From assembly GCA_016630955.3 (NCBI GenBank), contig CM049989.1:620001-684000 (forward strand): a stretch of DNA of 64,000 bases, in the 5' to 3' direction. Made by a program: the position numbers and the translations under genes. Within the stretch, counting starts at the first letter, position 1, and every line of letters begins with the position of its first letter. The notes beneath the pieces were generated by a model. The model ran no database searches, was not told the DNA's origin, and saw only the letters and a list, made by a program, of their open reading frames with translations. Below, one piece after another: positions 10,800 to 21,634 of this stretch. This stretch comes from Didymella arachidicola. Lineage: Eukaryota > Ascomycota > Dothideomycetes > Pleosporales > Didymellaceae.

Positions 10800-10801
10800 T
10801 A

Positions 10802-11176
10802 CTGAAAATTCCCATGTCTCTTTGAAACCATAGAGCTCGAATTCGGCTTTCTGCTACCTGGACGACAGCTCCGCGCACCCTCAGCCTCCAAAGCAGCATC
10901 ACCAATATCAGATGGACTGCCTTCCTCTAGCACGTAACGCTCTGGGCTCTCGGAGCTTGTAATTGTAGGCACTGTAATAGGTTGTCTTCAATGGCCATAG
11001 CTAGAACAGATAAAGTCCTGCTTCCCAACTAAACAAAAAGCAAGGCGCAGGTTCTTCAGGCTTCGAAGAGTACACCGCATATAATAATCACGATTCCATC
11101 CACCACCGGCAGCAGCAATTGCCTCCTGTTCCTGGGGGGCATCTCGGAACATGGGTAACTGGAATGACGAGTGCAC
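10802..11176 (-). pseudogene. Interrupted reading frame next to element 2
   Basis: On the minus strand one frame is open from 11176 to about 10802, broken by a single TGA near 10990. It includes GWNRDYYMRCTLRSLKNLRL, then SESPERYVLEEGSPSDIGDA and SRKPNSSSMVSKRHGNFQ. It stops at the TAA created at the element 2 junction. If both elements and one TA are removed, the frame runs on for roughly 17 codons into 6895-6843. The Ser-rich end loosely resembles the start of hAT-type transposases, but this is weak. I read it as an older gene or element fragment into which the pogo elements inserted. Confidence 0.3.
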
Positions 11177-12503
11177 GTACTACGTTTGAAGGGCAACCAA
11201 TCTCTCGTCACTGAGATAACTCAAGTGCAACTTGCAGTCCATCAAAACCTACTTCCTTTACAAGAGTCGAACCTCTTAATAGCAGACGCTTCGATCAAAG
11301 CGGCCACAACGGCCTACATGCATTCGACAACCAGCGCGCAGCCCCTCAATGCAACAACAATCTTCACAGACGCACGCCCTGACACATGTCCACGGGAGTC
11401 GATGTTGGACCTGTACAAGGGCTGGACAAACTCGACTCCAGTTCAGGCCGCTCTTTGAAACCCCCCATGCATAGCTGCCCAACACAAACAATTCCCATTT
11501 ATGCACCGCACCCCATTGGCTGCGCAGCCTCGAAAGACCCCAGATTCTCACAGTGCGCAATATGCACATTGCTTGCATCTGGAAAGCACCCGTTGCGCGT
11601 TTCTGCACGGAGAAGGAAAGCCGCAGAGAGCGGCATTTTTGCAACGATGGCCCTGCTGTATTCCCGGGCCTTTTTCGTGGGGCCGAACGAGTGCAAACCT
11701 GCGTCTTTGCGAGTTCTGGAGAGTGCAGCCAGCGCGCGGCGTATTTAGAATTCAGAGGAATGCGGTTGCAATCACACCTAGCAATGCAAGGGCTCGACTC
11801 GACTCCGCGAAATGTGTCAAGACCCGCGGTGCGGTCTCCACTCGTCCTCTCCGTCGGCATCGGAGTTACTGCTTTGCGGGGAAGAGTTTCCATGGAAAGA
11901 ACCGTCCGCGCGGAGTCGACCCAGACAAGGCTCGGTTACCGCGTCAAAGCTGTCTGGCGCGGCTCACACGTGGAACTGACAGCATTGTGACGCAGGTTCA
12001 AAATTCTGGGACAAGTTAGGATGGAAGTGTTGATAGTGAATTCAAAGGTATCTCGCGCCGTGAAGAGCAAACCAACCCTACATATCCAACACCAACGCTT
12101 TTTCTTTTCCTATCCTTGTTTCGCGTGATCCTCCGCAGGCTCAGCGCTGCCGCACTGTGCAGGGTCTAGCGAGGTCTTTATCCAATGTCCATGACAATAA
12201 TAATTGATTCAGCCGTGCAATGTCGTACAAGATCATAGCCATGTGTGGATGCCAGTCCACACAACAATGCGGATATTTCCAAAAGGTGTCCAAGACACTC
12301 CAAAACGCCGTGGGTCTCATGCAAATCCAAACAATGGAAGACCAATTATGCGTGCAGTGCTAAACGCCGCTCCTATGCCGACGCCAGATGAAGATGGCGG
12401 TCTATGAGGGTGTGTGTTGGCGGTGACGAGGAATGTGTCGTGGCTCGTGAGGATGTGCTGTAATTCCAAATGCTCAAGTATTCGCGACTCTTCAAGACAG
12501 TGC
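11177..12503. other. Intergenic, no gene seen
   Basis: Overlapping open frames on both strands (up to about 205 codons) show no family-like sequence and are best taken as chance frames in GC-rich DNA. It contains the downstream region of the RAS gene. Confidence 0.5.
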
Positions 12504-13291
12504 TCACAGTATGACACACTTGGGCTTGTCCTTACGCCTAGTCGGTCGCCCACCGTTGCCACCACGGTCGCCACCACTTCCTCGGACGCGGTCGTTGCCT
12601 GACACGCGTGGACCGCGGGTCTTCTCGCTCCTCTCGTGACGGCTGGAGCCTTGGTGTCGCTGTCGGCGAAGCTGTCTGACGACATCGAAGAAAGCTTTCT
12701 CCACGTTGACGCAGTTCTTGGCTGATGCCTCGACAAAGTCGCAGCCGAGGTCCTTAGCCAGGGCCTGACCTTCTTGCGTGGAAACCTCGCGCTCGGTAAC
12801 GCGGTCGCATTTGTTGCCCACAAGCATGACAGGGGCCTGTCCGAAGACCGGTGCAGACGCGCTGATAGGAGAGCCGGGGTAGGTAGGCGAGCCAGCCATG
12901 GCCGTCTCTTTCACACGCTGGATCTGGCTGTGGAAGCGCTGTATGCGCGCAAATGATGATCGTGACGAGATGCTGTAGACGAGGACAAAGCCCTCACCAT
13001 CGCGTATCCATTGGTCACGCAGAGCAATATATTCTTCCTGGCCAGCTGTGTCGAGGACTTCAAGCATACACGACTGGCCGTCGATCTGGACCTGCTTGCG
13101 GTAGGAGTCTTCGATTGTAGGGTCGTACGTCTCAACGAAGTGGTTCAGACATAGCTGTAGGTGCAGTCAGCATGATCTGGCAAAAGAAGATATAGTGAAC
13201 AGGGGATGTGTACCTGGATAGTCAGGGCGGTCTTGCCTACACCTCCGTCGCCCAGCACCACCAGCTTGTACAATGTCATTTTCCCTGCCAT
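12504..13291 (-). CDS. ras2: RAS2/RasB-type small GTPase
   Basis: Join of 13214..13291 and 12504..13154 (59-bp intron 13155-13213), 242 aa. Exon 1 reads MAGKMTLYKLVVLGDGGVGK, with the G1 loop at residues 14-21. The effector region YDPTIEDSY follows at about 36, the G3 motif DTAGQEE at 61, NKCD at about 140, and EASAKN. The protein ends in a basic tail and the CAAX box CVIL, predicting prenylation at the plasma membrane; a terminal Leu favours geranylgeranylation. Fungal RasB/Ras-2 proteins control polarity, hyphal growth and asexual development. A Ser/Pro/Gly insert lies before NKCD, as in this subfamily. Switch II has EEYIAL where I expect Thr in place of Ile. Identity is firm. Confidence 0.93.
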
Positions 13292-16200
13292 GTTGGCTGG
13301 AGTAGTGTCGAGGAGCTACGGGGACTGGTGCAGTGGTTCTTCGGGGTAAAGATGTAGTCGAATCGGGCAGGACTCGGGTCAGCGGCGTGGAGTAAGCTCT
13401 CAGCCACGTCGTCGCAGAGTCCGTCTCGTGAGAGCACTCGCGCAGGTGATGGGCGGCGTGGGCGGTCTCGAGTGCCCGTTGGGGAGGCCCGTTGGGGGAT
13501 GGGCAGCAAGGGCCGCAGTCGTCTGCAGTCGTTGGTCGGGGCGGGTATTCCCAACTTGCACGCAGGCACAGGAGAGCTCTGGGCGCGTGTCGTGGACAGC
13601 TGCAGCGTGCTCAGAATCGATCGGGGGCGGCGGAGCACAGGGTTGTATACGGCGGAGCACAGGGTTGTACACGGCGGGACGTGGACTGTGCAGCAACGTC
13701 GGCGCAGAAATGGCTGCAGAAGCGAGCGGGGGCGTGGCTGCAGCGGGCGGTGCGAGGACGAGTGGCGGGGCGCGCAGTGAGACAGGCAGGCAGGGCGCGC
13801 AGACAAGTGAGACGGAAAGAGTGCGAGTGGACGGGGACGCGGACAGGAGAGCAGCAGGGCAGCAGGTAGAGCGCGCTGGATGCGGCCTTGTTGTGGATGC
13901 GAGGGCGAAAGTCGGGGCTGGCGGAGCGGCGGTGCTGGCAAGTCCAAGTGCAGGTCAGGGTTCTCGCTGGCTCCGAGACCCACGTGAATGGCTCGATATC
14001 GACTATCGACGGCTGTCGTCTATCAACAACAACAGCGGCGGCAGGCTCAGTCTGTGCTGCGTTGCATCGACGCGGGCGACGTGGGGGAGCGGCTGGGCGG
14101 TGTGTGGCGGCGGCGTGCGAGCACGGGGGCAGACGCTGCAGTGCAGAAGGTGAAGTCAAAGGTCAAAAGAAAGGCGATGCTGGGCGCCCGGGGGTTTTAG
14201 CAGCTGCCAGTGCCAGTGCAGTTGACGATGGGCGAACTGTAAAACCTCAGGATTTTGGCAGACCGAGGGCTAGTCCTCTCCAGGCTCCTCGCAGCGAGGC
14301 GGCCGTGGTCTGCTGCAAGCTGCCTGTCTGCACTCGACTCGCTGCACAAGGGCCAGCAGTGGCCCAGCATCAATGCATCCGCAAAGCACGCAACTCCCGG
14401 GCCCTGCGGCCATCTGCCGTGCTGCCTCACCAGCCTGCAGCGACGCCGTGCTCCACGCTCCGGGACGTGTCGCTGCTGTATATGTGTGTGCCCGCCAGCC
14501 CTTCATCACCGCCGTGCCACCTCATCTGCTCAGGCGAGTTGGTGATGCGTGTTGTGCTGCTGCCAGCTGCTCAGCACCTAGACGCAAGCGGCAGGCGTCC
14601 AGCTGTACGAGCGCTGCTAACTTGCTAACACGTGCATTGCAGCGCGCTACTGACTCCAGCATGCAGCTTCGACGCTCGAGGTATGTGCCGCCTGGTGCGG
14701 AAACGCGACCCTCGCCGCCTGTCAACCCCAGGCAGTGTGCCCAGCGAGCAGTGACATGATCATGATGCCGCTCTACCTGTTGACAGCATGTATGACCAGC
14801 GCCGCTTGAGCCGAGACATAACAAAACGACGAGGATACTCCTGAACTGATAGGACAGCGCAGACCAGTACTTGCCCGCGGCGCAGACGCCGTCGTGGATG
14901 CGGCTGCGTGCAGTAGCTATGCACCCGCCTGCTCTTATCATTGCTGCTTTATGGCTGCCCCTTGCGTGTCTGGGATTGCTCGTGAAGCGCTCAGACGCGG
15001 CTCATGGCTGCATGTGTGCTCGAATGCTTCCGTCACATCCTCACTGTGAGACGGCACTGCAGGTACCGTTGCTTGAAACGGACCAGTGCTGGGTTGCACA
15101 GAAACCTCTGTCGAAGCTATCAACAGCACCCTGCGCCATATCGGAGTAGCTCCATAACTTCAGAGCCGGCGAGGGATCGTGCATCGCGGAAGCTTTTTCC
15201 ACGTCCGCGACAGCGTAGCCGGTCGTGCTTGGCAGCCAGAGGAGCCCCCCCCGGGCCCCGAGCCGACGGCTTCAAGCATCCAGCGGACGCTCTCTCCGGC
15301 ACGTATCTCTTGCTGGCATTGACAGCCGTAGCCGACCGGCCACTTGTTTCCACGTATGACGGTGCATCAGGTAAGCCTGCGATGTGCTTATTGGCGAGAG
15401 AGTTGTCTGCAAAAGTCGTGCTGTTGGGTCTAAACCTGAACAGCCACCGCCTGCCAATTGCGACTCCGCTCGCCAGATTGATTGCAGGGCTGGGGTGCTC
15501 CTGGCCCAGTCGCGCCAACAGGCGGCCCAGGTCAACGGAACCCTGGAGTTGGTCACAATTCACACGTGGTTGCGAGCCCGGAAATGCTCAGGAGCTGCGC
15601 TCCGGCAACACTCGCAGAGCCCGCAGCAGCAGTCGAACACGTGATTGTTTAGCCTGATGTACGCAGCATAGTGAAGATCCCGTCTGGGGGTCGAGGTCGT
15701 GAGAAAACCTCCGAGTTCAATTGATCGTGTCTCAGAACTTCTTGACGTTGGCCTACCGGCACTTTGAGACGTTGGTGTACCTTTGTGTGACTCGACGATT
15801 GACATGGGGAACGGGCTGTTGCGATCTGACACCGTTCAGAGCAGCTGGTAGCCAACCGGGCAAACACGAGCCTGTCTTGCCGCGAAATATGTTCTTGCGC
15901 ATCGTCAGGTGATGTTCGGCGCGGACGACATGTCGACGCGCGGCTTCGATATAATTAAGGTTCGTATATATGTTGCTCACCTTGCGTAAACGGTGGACGG
16001 GAAGGAAAGCTGCAATTCTCCAATGGTGGGGGTATCGATCTGCACGGATCGGATTAGAAAAAAACCTGGCAGCGTCAGGAAAGACGGAGCTCTCAAGGCG
16101 ACGTGTCGCGCCCAAATGAAGTATCGGTATGGTGTGGAAGATGTTTTGGAAAGAAGTGGCCGCTAGGTAACATCCAGGTAGGCACCAGCGACGTGGAAGG

Positions 16201-16306
16201 AGCAACAGTGACACCAGAAAACAAAATATGGCGGTGCAGACTTGTGCACAGCTCTGAAACGCCTTCCCACCCCATTTCCTCAAATCTTCATGTCATTTGG
16301 ATTGAA
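13292..16306. other. 3-kb GC-rich region upstream of RAS, no gene recognised
   Basis: Many overlapping long open frames on both strands (13276-14630 especially) have low-complexity Arg/Ser/Pro/Ala-rich translations and no family resemblance. They reflect GC-rich composition. The region probably holds the promoter and long 5' leader of the RAS gene and the downstream region of the acyl-CoA synthetase gene. Confidence 0.5.
13631..13674. repeat. 22-bp tandem duplication
   Basis: Two adjacent copies of CGGAGCACAGGGTTGTATAC plus GG; the second copy has C for T in the TATAC part. It lies about 340 bp upstream of the RAS start codon. Confidence 0.85.
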
Positions 16307-18457
16307 CTACAGTTTCGCTCTGACCTCTGTTGCTTTATGCAGATCCTTACCCTTCACTTCAAAGTATTCCCTGACCTTCCCACTTGCCACCTTGACAGCC
16401 TCGCGGTCCTCAATCGTACTGGGAACATTGACCTCCTTATCAAAGTCCCCATGCGTTGCATTCTCCAGCAACTCGCGGAGGACGCGTCTTAGAGTCTTGC
16501 CACTTCGTGTCTTTGGGATCATAGCCTTTCCTTGAATAATACCACCCAGAGACGCAATAGCCCCGATCTGCTCGCGTACAAGCTTCTGGACCTCTGACAG
16601 CAGCTTGTCGTCGGGAACAGCAGGGTCGGGGTGAGGCTGGGTGGCAAGTGTGACGAATGCAAACGGCAGGTGGCCCTTGAGTGCGTCGGGTATGCCGACG
16701 ACTGCCGCCTCGGCGACGGCTGGATGTGTTGTGATGGCTTGCTCAATAGCGCCAGTGCTGAACCTATGGGCGGCTACGTTGATGACATCGTCTGCTCTGG
16801 ACATGATCGAAATGTAGCCGTCTTCATCAATCATGCCTGCGTCACCTAGGACACTGTTAGCCAAGTCTCGACTGCCGCTATCCGTATACTCACCAGTATC
16901 GATCCATTTGCCGTTGAATCGCTTCATGTAGCCCTTGTAGAACCGCTCTTCGTCTTCCCACAGCGTCGTGAAAGCGGTCGGCGCCAGTGGTATGCCCATC
17001 ACAATGTTGCCCATCACACCCCTCTTCACCTCCTTGCCCGAGTCATCCACGATACGAACATCGAAGCCAGGCATTGCTTTGCCCGCAGATCCAGGCTTGA
17101 TAGGAAGCGGCTCAGATCGCTCTGATGAGGAGAAGTCCAGTCCGGCAGATGCACTCAGCGCAATGCCTGAGATGGGTGATCCTGATTCAGAGGACCACCA
17201 ATTGTCAACCACGATCGCCCCTGGTGCACAGTGCTTCGCTAGTAGCTTCTGGTACATCTGCACGATACTAGGTTCACTTCTCTCACCAGCCAGGAAAAGC
17301 GCTCGCAGTGACTTCAATGCGCCCTTCTCGCCGTACTGCTTTTCGAAAAACTTGTTATCGCCGTCCTCACGTCGAATCGCGCGAAGAGCTGTGGGGGCAG
17401 TAAACATCGTGGTGACCTTGTAGTCCTGGATGATGCGCCAGAAGGTGCTCGCATCGGGCGTGCCGACAGGCTTGCCTTCAAAAAGCACAGTCGTAGCGCC
17501 GACAAGGAGCGGTGCGTAGACGATGTAGGAGTGTCCTACGACCCAGCCGATATCAGAAGCAGTGAACTGGACGTCTCCAGGGCCGTGGATACCGAAGAGG
17601 TACTTCATCGAGAAGTTGAGACCAACTGCATGTCCGCCGGCCGAGCGAACGACTCCCTTCGGTAGACCTGTGGTCCCACTCGTGTAGATAATATAAAGCC
17701 CATCCCCGCTCCTCACAGGCACAGCTTCCGCTTTTAGACCACGATTCCTAGCGCTCTTTACCAGCCGTTGCCAGTTCCTTTGGCCATTCTCCTTGATCAC
17801 CGGATCCCACCTCAGCTGGTCTCGTTGCCACACGATGGTCTTCGATGGTTTGACTTTGCTCTTCTGCACCGCCTCTTCGATCATGTTCTTATATGGTGTT
17901 GGCTTTTTTGAACCTTCGATACCACACGAAGCTGTCATGATGGCCACCGGACGACTTGATTCGATCCGCTGAGCCAGTGCCGCTGGCGAAAATCCACCGA
18001 ACACGACAGAATGAATGGCGCCCAGTCGAGCGATTGCCAACATGGCGAAGATAGCCGCAGGGATCATGGGCATGTAGATGAGTACAACATCGCCCTTCTT
18101 GACGCCCTCTTCTCGAAGCACCCCTGCGAGTGTCTCCACTTCAATAAGCAGCTGCTTGTACGTGTACTGCTCCTTTGTGTTTGTTACTGGACTGTCCCAG
18201 TAGATAGCAACGTTATCTCCGTTTCCGTTTACAACGTGTCGATCAACGCAATTATAGGTTGTGGAGATCTCACCGTCTGCATACCAACTCCACGAATCAT
18301 GTTCAACTTTGCTCTTCTGAAGGACCCTGGTACTCTTCTGGAATGCTTTGGTAGGCTTACTGTGCCAGTACAAATTCTGCGCTTGTCGCGTCCAGAATTC
18401 TTCTGGGTTCTCAATGGAGGCGGCGTACACCTGATCCTGTATGTGCTGTTGCGGCAT
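16307..18457 (-). CDS. Acyl-CoA synthetase, short-chain (acetyl/propionyl-CoA synthetase-like)
   Basis: 716 aa, single exon, ATG at 18457. An ACAS N-terminal segment (ENPEEFWTRQAQNLYWHSK) is followed by the AMP-binding domain with P-loop YTSGTTGLPKG at about 258-268, then GWVVGHSYIVYAPLLVGATT, the AMP-site stretch NWWSSESGSPISG, and DTGEY. The C-terminal subdomain ends with the catalytic Lys region TRSGKTLRR. It forms an acyl-CoA from a short-chain acid, ATP and CoA. The overall pattern is closer to ACSS3/PrpE-type propionyl-CoA synthetases than to the main acetyl-CoA synthetase. No mitochondrial presequence is obvious. Substrate preference is inferred. Confidence 0.9.
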   Translation of the reverse strand: MPQQHIQDQVYAASIENPEEFWTRQAQNLYWHSKPTKAFQKSTRVLQKSKVEHDSWSWYADGEISTTYNCVDRHVVNGNGDNVAIYWDSPVTNTKEQYTYKQLLIEVETLAGVLREEGVKKGDVVLIYMPMIPAAIFAMLAIARLGAIHSVVFGGFSPAALAQRIESSRPVAIMTASCGIEGSKKPTPYKNMIEEAVQKSKVKPSKTIVWQRDQLRWDPVIKENGQRNWQRLVKSARNRGLKAEAVPVRSGDGLYIIYTSGTTGLPKGVVRSAGGHAVGLNFSMKYLFGIHGPGDVQFTASDIGWVVGHSYIVYAPLLVGATTVLFEGKPVGTPDASTFWRIIQDYKVTTMFTAPTALRAIRREDGDNKFFEKQYGEKGALKSLRALFLAGERSEPSIVQMYQKLLAKHCAPGAIVVDNWWSSESGSPISGIALSASAGLDFSSSERSEPLPIKPGSAGKAMPGFDVRIVDDSGKEVKRGVMGNIVMGIPLAPTAFTTLWEDEERFYKGYMKRFNGKWIDTGEYTDSGSRDLANSVLGDAGMIDEDGYISIMSRADDVINVAAHRFSTGAIEQAITTHPAVAEAAVVGIPDALKGHLPFAFVTLATQPHPDPAVPDDKLLSEVQKLVREQIGAIASLGGIIQGKAMIPKTRSGKTLRRVLRELLENATHGDFDKEVNVPSTIEDREAVKVASGKVREYFEVKGKDLHKATEVRAKL

Positions 18458-19765
18458 CGTGAGATACGTCTTTCTGCGTGTTAGGCCACCCGGTCGATGA
18501 CGGCAGTTCGAAAGATCCGCTCTGAGTCTGTTCGAGGGATTCCAGGACTCTGCTGCTCTTTCTACTGACTGGATGTGATGGATGTGTACGCGGATAGAAC
18601 GAAGTAGGAATGCCAGATCTTGAGTCGGAGTTGCTCCGAATGTTTACCTCGGCAGGAGACAAAAAGAGGTGTCTTCAAGGATGCTGCTTGAAACCGCGCG
18701 ATGTCTCCGAAGATGTAATTGTACCTTGTACCGTTCTTCACAGATTTTGTTACAAATTACTTTATAATCGATCGGGTTCGGTCAAATGGGAGCTGATGAC
18801 GATGCCGAGGGCGTGGGCGTGGGGTCTGGGGAAGTTACCTAGCGTCATGCGGGGAGCGCTTGCCTCGAACCATTCTACCAACCGTGTGGGTCTGGCAACT
18901 TTGGATCGATATGCAACGTGTAACAAATACAACTTCATGGGAATATAATCGTGGTTACCGCTGTTTGTGCTGGTGGCAATCACGATCAATTGTTACGCAA
19001 CATAGCAAGGGAGTCCGAGTGGCAATCCTGGGACCACACCTGGGCGCTTCCCAGCGCCTCGTAGTCCACCCCTCGACCCATCTACTTCGTAGCCCAGACT
19101 GGCGACATTTGATTCATGTCTACTTAGATATACGACTCGTGTGTAGCTGATTCTCTGGTGTGTCGAGCTCCGGTGCTGATGCGTAGCAAGCATTGCTCCC
19201 GGCCAATGCACGTAAACAGCCCTTTGGCCGAATCATCATGACCCAATCGTAGCTTACCCTCAAACAAGTCTCCTGAGCGATTGAATAGACATTCATCTGC
19301 GGTGTCGGCTTTGCTGTCTAGACAGTGTTTACAGGTGGTCCAGCGGTTCGCGAAGGGTTTAGTCAAGTATTTTCCCCACCTGAGAAGACAGCACATGTAG
19401 TACCGGAATATATTGTAACTTTCTAGACCCGGTATCATCGGCGCAACTACTATCCTGCTAGTCCTGCGCTTCTCCTGATTGATGTGAATTTGCAAGATAT
19501 GTAGGGTATATGTGAATGCTATGCTGAACGCCAGATGTTTTGCAGAATGCCATATGCGAGGGAATACTCAAAAGGGGTATGGGTAGAGCCGTGTGTATCG
19601 ATACTAGGTGTAACAGATACGCTCCAGCGCTATGCAGTGAAAAACAAGGGTGTGGGGAGTTTGCCGAGTGCAACGCGGAACGCCATGCTGAAATCAAGAT
19701 GTCGATGTAGGGTGTGGCTGGAACATGTCATGGCACGTGTGAGCCGGGAAGTCTTCGAGGAAGTC
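18458..19765. other. Intergenic, no gene seen
   Basis: Upstream region of the acyl-CoA synthetase gene and downstream region of the patatin-like gene, which lie in tandem on the minus strand. Short open frames only; the longest (19124-19495) lacks an ATG start. Confidence 0.5.
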
Positions 19766-21634
19766 TTAGGAGGTTGACGCGGTGCCGCTCACGCGCGCTG
19801 AGCGTCCGGGTGTTGCTGGCCGAGACCTGGACTTGGAACCCTTCCTGCTGGTGGGAGGGGAGACGTGGATCGCTGAATCTTCGTCCTTTAGCTCACCGGT
19901 CAGCCACTGACCCATGTGTGTCTGCCAGCGCTTGAGGTCGTCGTTCTTTGTCTCCTCACGTAAGCGGCGGTGTCGTACAAGGCGCTCGGCGATTTGCTTG
20001 AGCACAATCTTTGGTGGCTGATATTCCTTTACACCGTCCAGGGTCTCAACGTGGTCGCGCTCGAGGTAAGTGCCGGCAGCGTTCTCCATGCGTGCAAGGG
20101 TCTTGCCGCCTGAGACGACTTTATTTTCACCGGTCTGCTTGTTGAGCCATTCTCCCTTCTCCCAGTTGTCGAGCGCAAGTCCCTCCATGCCTTGATCAAC
20201 ATTCAAGCGCTTGTACCAGCGGTGCTCACCCTTTGCAATAGTGCGCATTGTCTTATGTCGCGCCTCGCCTTCTGTGTACTTGATCAAGACATTTTTGAAG
20301 ACTGCGAACTTTTCGCTCCACTTCTGTAACAGTGGGATTTTCCCAAGGGGGCCTGGCCAGACTGCAGCAAATCCATCGTTGTTGTTGTTGGGGCGTCCGG
20401 TACCGATAGACAAGAGCAAAGCTGGCTCGTGCTCATCTCCCCTCAACGAAGCGTGTTCACTGTACGCCGCATAGGAGGGGTTGTTCTCGCGAATACCACC
20501 ATCCTTGAATCCTTTCCAGCCGCGTCCCTTGCCCACGTCTGCGAAAAGCATATCGAAGTAGAAAGGTGCTGCTGATGTCGCGCGTGTCACCTGCCAGATC
20601 TTGAGTTTGTCGGCTCCCTCGTTGTACGGTCGTACCCAGGGCGGTAACGTTTCTTGGTTGTATCGATGATTGTAGGACCGCAGGAGGTATGCTTCGTCGA
20701 TTTGACCATTGTGCGTAGCAGTGAGGCAGATCCTGGAGGCTATCAGTCATATGCGCAAAGGTTTATGAGGCATCTTTATGTGTGGTAATGCGTTCAACCT
20801 GGTAGCTGGCAAAACTACATCCTAGGCTATAAGGTCTAGGTGTGTTCGGGCTGGTCGGTGGGTACAGGGACACCCAAGTGGACTTGAGGGATGCCTATCA
20901 TATGAGAGAGGAATGACACTTACGACTGGCAGATCCTGTCGATCGGCTTGATCGGCGCATCAGTGTACGAGCTCTTGTAGGTAGACGTGCTGTTGACCGT
21001 CGAGGTTGCTGAAGGGTTGGGCGATTCCTCATCCACTGGATCCCAGTCCCAAGGATGCCAGTCTGTTCCATCGCAGTTTACGTGCAACTTGCAGTATTGG
21101 CTCACGATCTTCTTTACTGCCCTCTCGAGCGGCTTGTGGTGGTACTTTGTGGCCAACGGGAGGATGTTTCGTCGATGGCCGAACAGCTCGTGGCCGACTT
21201 GCCTGTAGATCTCCAGGCATTGTGGGACGGTCATCCGCAGGCGCGCCAGCATGACGGAGATGAGGCCTCCTGTGCTGGTGCCGTACATGTAGTCAAAGTA
21301 GTGGCATGGCAGTAGCTCCTCCTCGATGAACTCCTTGCGCGTACTACCAGGCACCGGGCCCTCTTCACGTTGGATTCGTATTTCGCATGCGGCTATCTCG
21401 TGCATGAGCCGCTGGACGATGAGCAGGCTGGAGTAGCCTCGAATGCCTCCTCCATCTGTGGGTTGTTAGCATGTCGTGTTATTGATGCGCATTGCCCTAC
21501 GCCTATGCGCCAGCCTGTATGCCGCGACTGTCTCTAAGCTCCATGCACGACATACCCAGTGTCAATATCAGATCTTCCCAGCAGTTGTGCTTGTCGACAG
21601 CGCCGCGCCAAGCGTACCCAGTCTTATCTGCCAT
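19766..21634 (-). CDS. Patatin-like phospholipase (PNPLA)
   Basis: Join 21556..21634, 20924..21455, 19766..20732; 525 aa. Exon 1 ends WEDLILTL and its last G joins AT of exon 2 to form the Asp of DGGGIRGYSSLL, the oxyanion motif. The nucleophile motif GTSTGG lies at about residue 86-91 (Ser 88), and the dyad Asp in KDGGIRENNPSYAAYSEH at about 281. Introns are 100 bp (21456-21555) and 191 bp (20733-20923), both with GTATGT/GTAAGT donors; the second is long for this window. The C-terminal 60 residues are basic and Ser/Pro-rich. Family members hydrolyse acyl esters of phospholipids or neutral lipids. Start at 21634 chosen (MADKTGYAW); an in-frame ATG at 21706 would add 24 residues. No signal peptide. 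Confidence 0.88.

Noticed and set aside
11276..12019. Overlapping frames of 205 (minus), 172 and 145 (plus) codons
   Set aside because: No recognisable protein on any of them and mutual overlap; treated as intergenic.
13428..14628. Several plus-strand open frames of 100-246 codons upstream of RAS
   Set aside because: Overlap in all frames and both strands, Arg/Gly/Ser-rich, no domain, no splice logic; expected in GC-rich leader DNA.
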